Below are positions 7,371 through 9,621 of a stretch of DNA of 9,621 nucleotides, one piece after another. Source of the DNA: Thermacetogenium sp. UBA4966. GTDB taxonomy: Bacteria; Bacillota; DSM-12270; Thermacetogeniales; Thermacetogeniaceae. The notes beneath the pieces were generated by a model that saw nothing but the letters and a program-made list of their open reading frames with translations, was not told the origin of the DNA and ran no database searches. How positions within the stretch are numbered: position 1 is the stretch's first letter; every line of letters begins with the position of its first letter. The translations under genes and the position numbers were made by a program. The stretch is from contig DHAA01000010.1 in NCBI GenBank assembly GCA_002397275.1, positions 9,353 through 18,973 of the forward strand, in the 5' to 3' direction.

Positions 7371-9116
7371 TCAAGAGGTGATCTTAAGAACGGTGACCCG
7401 CGGCTGCGAAGTACCTGTCTGCGTAATGATCTGCAGATAGGTCGTACTGCCGGATGTTGTTGTGATTGTTGAGCTGTATGGCGACGTCACCGGTACCCCG
7501 TTAACAAGCAGATATGCAGCCGGGTTGCTGATATTGATGATGTGCGACCCCGCGCTGACAGTTTTGGTGGAAAGGCGTTGTGTAGGCGATACTGGGGTAT
7601 TTGTCGGTGACACCCCATCGACCGTGACGGTCGCAAATGTGCCTGAGTTGACGCCCGTGGCGGTCGCCCTGTAGACGCCTAAGACCTCTGTGGAACTCTC
7701 GCCGAGGATGCCCTGCATCTTCTGCACTCCGGTGTAGACGCGGACGTAGCGGATGCTGTCGAGGCTGACCGGCTGGCCGGAAACATCAGCGCCGCCGACT
7801 ATGGTTCCCGCCGGATAGACCGCCCAGGAGATGTCGATCGGATCGCCGCCGGAGGTGCGCCCCGTGGTATAGGGGTTGACCTGCGTCGCTGACGGCGTGC
7901 CGTTGGCATGGGCATCGCAGTAGCCGAAGAGATAGTCGTCGTTCTGCGTGGAGGCGTTGTTGATGTTCACGCCCGTAAAGGCGGCGGTGGCCGCGGTCAA
8001 GGGGCTGGGTACATACCCGGTATACGTAACATATGATGTGTCGAAAAACGGGGAATTCACCTGCGCCAGGCCGCCGGCGCCGAAGCCGTTCCTGTTGGTG
8101 AAGTAGTTGCACCACAGCGGGAACCAGCCATGCGCGTGGTAGGCATTGTAATCTACATTTCCCGAACCGGAACCGGCCGCGCTCGAACTTCCCCCCTTGT
8201 ATGAGTAGGAATAGGTATACGGGACGCCGCCGGTTGCGACCGTGCCTGCGAAACCGGGAGCGTATGTCGTAGCGTCGTCACCCGGGGTGGGGTTCGTGTA
8301 GGTCGAGGTATAACGCCACATCGTGTTACTGTTGTAGTGCAGTGAGCCGGCCATGTCGTACCATTTGTCGCCGTCGGGGGAGACCTGGACGCAGCCGGGC
8401 TCAGCCCAGCCTCCAAAGGCGTTGCCGTAGACGATAAAGTCCGCGCCGTATTTGTTCCCGCTGTCGTTGTAAATGCCGCTCACGACGGTGCTGCCGTTTT
8501 TCGCTGGAACGCCGAAATCAAACACCGCGTAGCCGCCGAAAGAACCGAGGGAGATGCCCATCGCGCTCGTGGTGTTGATAAGGCCCTTGAGCGTGCCGTT
8601 TTTGTTAAATGCATCCCCCCAGCCGCCGCTGGTAACTCCTTCATTGACAAACTGCCCGCCCGCGGGCAGGTAGGCCGATACTCCGGGCCCAACCGAGCCG
8701 CTGCCGCTGGGAGCCGGGCAGTTCAGCTTGACCTCAACACCGTTGGCAGCGGTGATGATTGTGACGACCGAAGCGGACCCCTCGGGTGGGGTCACCAGGC
8801 AGTAGTCGCCGCTATAGCGATGAAAGCTTCCGCCGTTGGAGACCGTGGGCGTGCCGGAAACAGCGCTGTAGGGCGACAGAATCAGCGAAAAGCTGAAGGG
8901 AAAGTCCCCGGTGCTGGAGACCACATTGTAGTTGTTTCCGGATACTTGTACCAGCGAAAGGCCCTCAACTTCGGAGGAGACCGAAATATCCAGGCCGTCA
9001 ACCGTGACCGTGCTGTAGGTGTCTGCCGACGCTGTCATCGGCAACAGTGTGACGGCCATCGCCACCGCCAGAACTGCCGCCAGAAGTCTGGGAAAACGTC
9101 TTTTCTTCATACTCAT
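7371..9116 (-). CDS. Secreted surface protein of the 'YGNAF...EPG' type, first gene under the cobalamin riboswitch
   Basis: A 581-aa protein with a classical signal peptide (KKRR, hydrophobic 10-26, cleavage after ASA at 31). The mature part is rich in Gly, Ser, Thr, Tyr and Trp, suggesting a beta-rich extracellular fold. Recognisable motifs are GADFIVYGNAFGGWAEPG (224-241) with VQVSPDGDKWYDMAGS (243-258), and PIDISWAVYP (426-435) followed by IRYVRVYTGVQ and GESSTEVLGV (472-481). I recall these motifs from bacterial cell-surface proteins, including ones encoded in Bacteroides B12-uptake loci; this is from memory and unchecked. TYSTVTVDG near the mature N-terminus (33-41) recurs as TFATVTVDG at 493-501. 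No transmembrane, LPXTG, lipobox or SLH anchor is visible, so the protein is free or held by a partner such as the neighbouring anchored protein. The start ATG at 9116 has GAGGT (9124-9128) 7 nt upstream; a second ATG at 9110 is possible. Expression should fall when cobalamin is plentiful. Confidence 0.85.
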   Translation of the reverse strand: MSMKKRRFPRLLAAVLAVAMAVTLLPMTASADTYSTVTVDGLDISVSSEVEGLSLVQVSGNNYNVVSSTGDFPFSFSLILSPYSAVSGTPTVSNGGSFHRYSGDYCLVTPPEGSASVVTIITAANGVEVKLNCPAPSGSGSVGPGVSAYLPAGGQFVNEGVTSGGWGDAFNKNGTLKGLINTTSAMGISLGSFGGYAVFDFGVPAKNGSTVVSGIYNDSGNKYGADFIVYGNAFGGWAEPGCVQVSPDGDKWYDMAGSLHYNSNTMWRYTSTYTNPTPGDDATTYAPGFAGTVATGGVPYTYSYSYKGGSSSAAGSGSGNVDYNAYHAHGWFPLWCNYFTNRNGFGAGGLAQVNSPFFDTSYVTYTGYVPSPLTAATAAFTGVNINNASTQNDDYLFGYCDAHANGTPSATQVNPYTTGRTSGGDPIDISWAVYPAGTIVGGADVSGQPVSLDSIRYVRVYTGVQKMQGILGESSTEVLGVYRATATGVNSGTFATVTVDGVSPTNTPVSPTQRLSTKTVSAGSHIINISNPAAYLLVNGVPVTSPYSSTITTTSGSTTYLQIITQTGTSQPRVTVLKITS

Positions 9117-9440
9117 CTTCCTTACCTCTTTCGTTTAAATATTTTCCTTGATTTTCCTGTGGATTCTCGGCGCCTTTCCGCGCCCGCCACTGAGACGCCT
9201 GCTTTCTTGCAGCGGGGCAATACCTTTCATCGATATCCACACAGCCAAGGACGAAGCGTCATCCCTTACTGGCAAATTATCACTGTTTGTTCGGTTGGCG
9301 ACGATAGCTGCCTATCTCGTGAACTCCTCGGCCTTCCACCGGCTTTCCTGCAGCGTTAACAGTGTGTCTCTCCCCATATTCCGAATCCTGGGGCAATCAG
9401 GAGCAACCGGTTAATGCCTTTCTTCACCCCCTTCTTTTCT
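9117..9440 (-). other. About 320-nt leader between riboswitch terminator and first start codon; structured, no supported gene
   Basis: I see no credible gene on either strand here. On the minus strand a 7-bp stem (9235-9241 with 9159-9165) encloses a CCCGC/GCGGG stem near 9191-9216 and a GGCGC/GCGCC hairpin (9169-9184). Further upstream are a bulged GACG-CTT-CGTC hairpin near 9245-9270 and a TCCTG/CAGGA hairpin near 9386-9402. This arrangement suggests a folded RNA or an inserted repeat. An open reading frame on the plus strand (9148-9414) has no ribosome binding site or family resemblance and is not called. Confidence 0.4.
9356..9427 (-). pseudogene. Possible decayed gene start or leader peptide after the riboswitch terminator
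   Basis: AAGGGGGTGA (9424-9433, minus strand) differs by one base from the ideal ribosome binding site, but no ATG, GTG or TTG stands at a normal distance after it. The GTG inside the site opens 23 codons beginning VKKGINRLLLIAPG, then TAA. The opening resembles the N-terminus of CbiK-type cobaltochelatases (MKKGILL.AFG), which can be encoded under cobalamin riboswitches, but it is far too short to identify. It may be the remnant of a former first gene, a leader peptide, or chance. Confidence 0.2.
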
Positions 9441-9486
9441 GAAATATAAAATAAGGCTGCGGCAATCAAATATGATCGTCGCAGCC
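9441..9486 (-). terminator. Riboswitch-controlled intrinsic terminator
   Basis: GGCTGCG (minus strand, 9480-9486) pairs with CGCAGCC (9455-9461). An inner ATCA/TGAT stem (9465-9468/9473-9476) closes a TATT loop, with only an A-C mismatch between the two stems. TTATTTTATATTT follows on the minus strand. It lies about 60 nt after the B12 box, as in cobalamin riboswitches that act by transcription attenuation: bound cobalamin should favour this hairpin and stop transcription before the surface-protein genes. Confidence 0.85.
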
Positions 9487-9504
9487 GTTTTCCTGCTCAT
9501 CAAC

Positions 9505-9535
9505 GCTTGTCCCCTTCACCACAAGGGTGGCAAGC
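9505..9535 (-). promoter_or_regulatory. Alternative hairpin between aptamer and terminator
   Basis: GCTTG and CAAGC (9531-9535 and 9505-9509) close a stem. Inside it CCAC/GTGG and CCCTT/AAGGG offer two mutually exclusive pairings. Such switching sequence between the aptamer and the terminator is expected of an expression platform. Which pairing acts as anti-terminator cannot be decided by eye. Confidence 0.45.
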
Positions 9536-9540
9536 AAATT

Positions 9541-9621
9541 CTCTTTGTAGGTCTTCTGACTTGCGCTTCGGCAGATATTGCTTCTGCCAATCAGGTTCTG
9601 CCTTCCCGGTTTCCCAGTGAC
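9541..9621 (-). ncRNA. Cobalamin (B12) riboswitch aptamer, 3' part; 5' part lies beyond the window
   Basis: The minus strand from 9621 reads GTCACTGGGAAACCGGGAAG then GC, matching the conserved 'GCCACTG...GGGAAGGC' core of the cobalamin riboswitch. About 40 nt later AAGTCAGAAGACCTA (9548-9562) matches the B12 box AAGCCAGGAGACCTGCC with few changes. Between them is a GGCAGAAGCAATATCTGCC hairpin, the variable stem. The upstream part of the aptamer is outside the window, so its class cannot be assigned. Its orientation and the following terminator place the two surface-protein genes under its control. Confidence 0.92.

Noticed and set aside
9148..9414. 88-codon plus-strand frame beginning MIFLWILGAFPRP
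   Set aside because: No ribosome binding site or recognised domain. It lies in the leader between the riboswitch terminator and the first gene, where RNA structure explains the sequence better.
1..9621. CRISPR array, tRNA, rRNA or insertion sequence
   Set aside because: No regularly spaced repeats, no tRNA/rRNA signature and no transposase or terminal inverted repeats were seen.

Overview
The window looks like part of a moderately GC-rich Gram-positive (Clostridia-type Firmicute) chromosome. Supporting signs are strong AGGAGG-type ribosome binding sites, a Thermotoga/Clostridia-style short adenosylhomocysteinase, FIVAR-like helical repeats, a C-terminal wall-sorting-type tail and a cobalamin riboswitch with an intrinsic terminator. 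Every gene I can support is on the minus strand, so transcription runs from right to left.

Right edge to centre (9621 to 1792). The 3' part of a cobalamin (B12) riboswitch aptamer enters at 9621 and carries a recognisable B12 box at 9548-9562. It is followed by an alternative hairpin (9505-9535), an intrinsic terminator (9441-9486) and about 320 nt of apparently structured, gene-free leader. Then come two large exported proteins. The first (7371-9116) is a 581-aa secreted protein of the 'YGNAF...EPG' surface-protein type. The second (1792-7251) is an 1819-aa surface protein with FIVAR-like helical repeats, two DUF4430 (transcobalamin C-terminal-like) regions, a cadherin-like beta sandwich and a C-terminal membrane/sorting tail. 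A hairpin without a T-tract separates the two genes, and a strong intrinsic terminator (1684-1728) ends the unit. The simplest reading is a B12-repressed, cell-surface cobamide capture module. The riboswitch and the DUF4430 domains are seen or recognised; the capture function is inferred.

Left part (1791 to 1). After the terminator there is a short stretch (1518-1661) whose last codons resemble the tail of the large surface protein, probably a decayed duplicate. Next is a small Phd/YefM-family antitoxin gene (1171-1434) with a good promoter and a TGTACA-containing palindromic operator but no adjacent toxin. Last is the start of ahcY, adenosylhomocysteinase (methionine/SAM cycle), which runs off the left edge. 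The link between ahcY and the B12 block is plausible, since methyl transfer and methionine synthesis often use corrinoids, but the two are separate transcription units.
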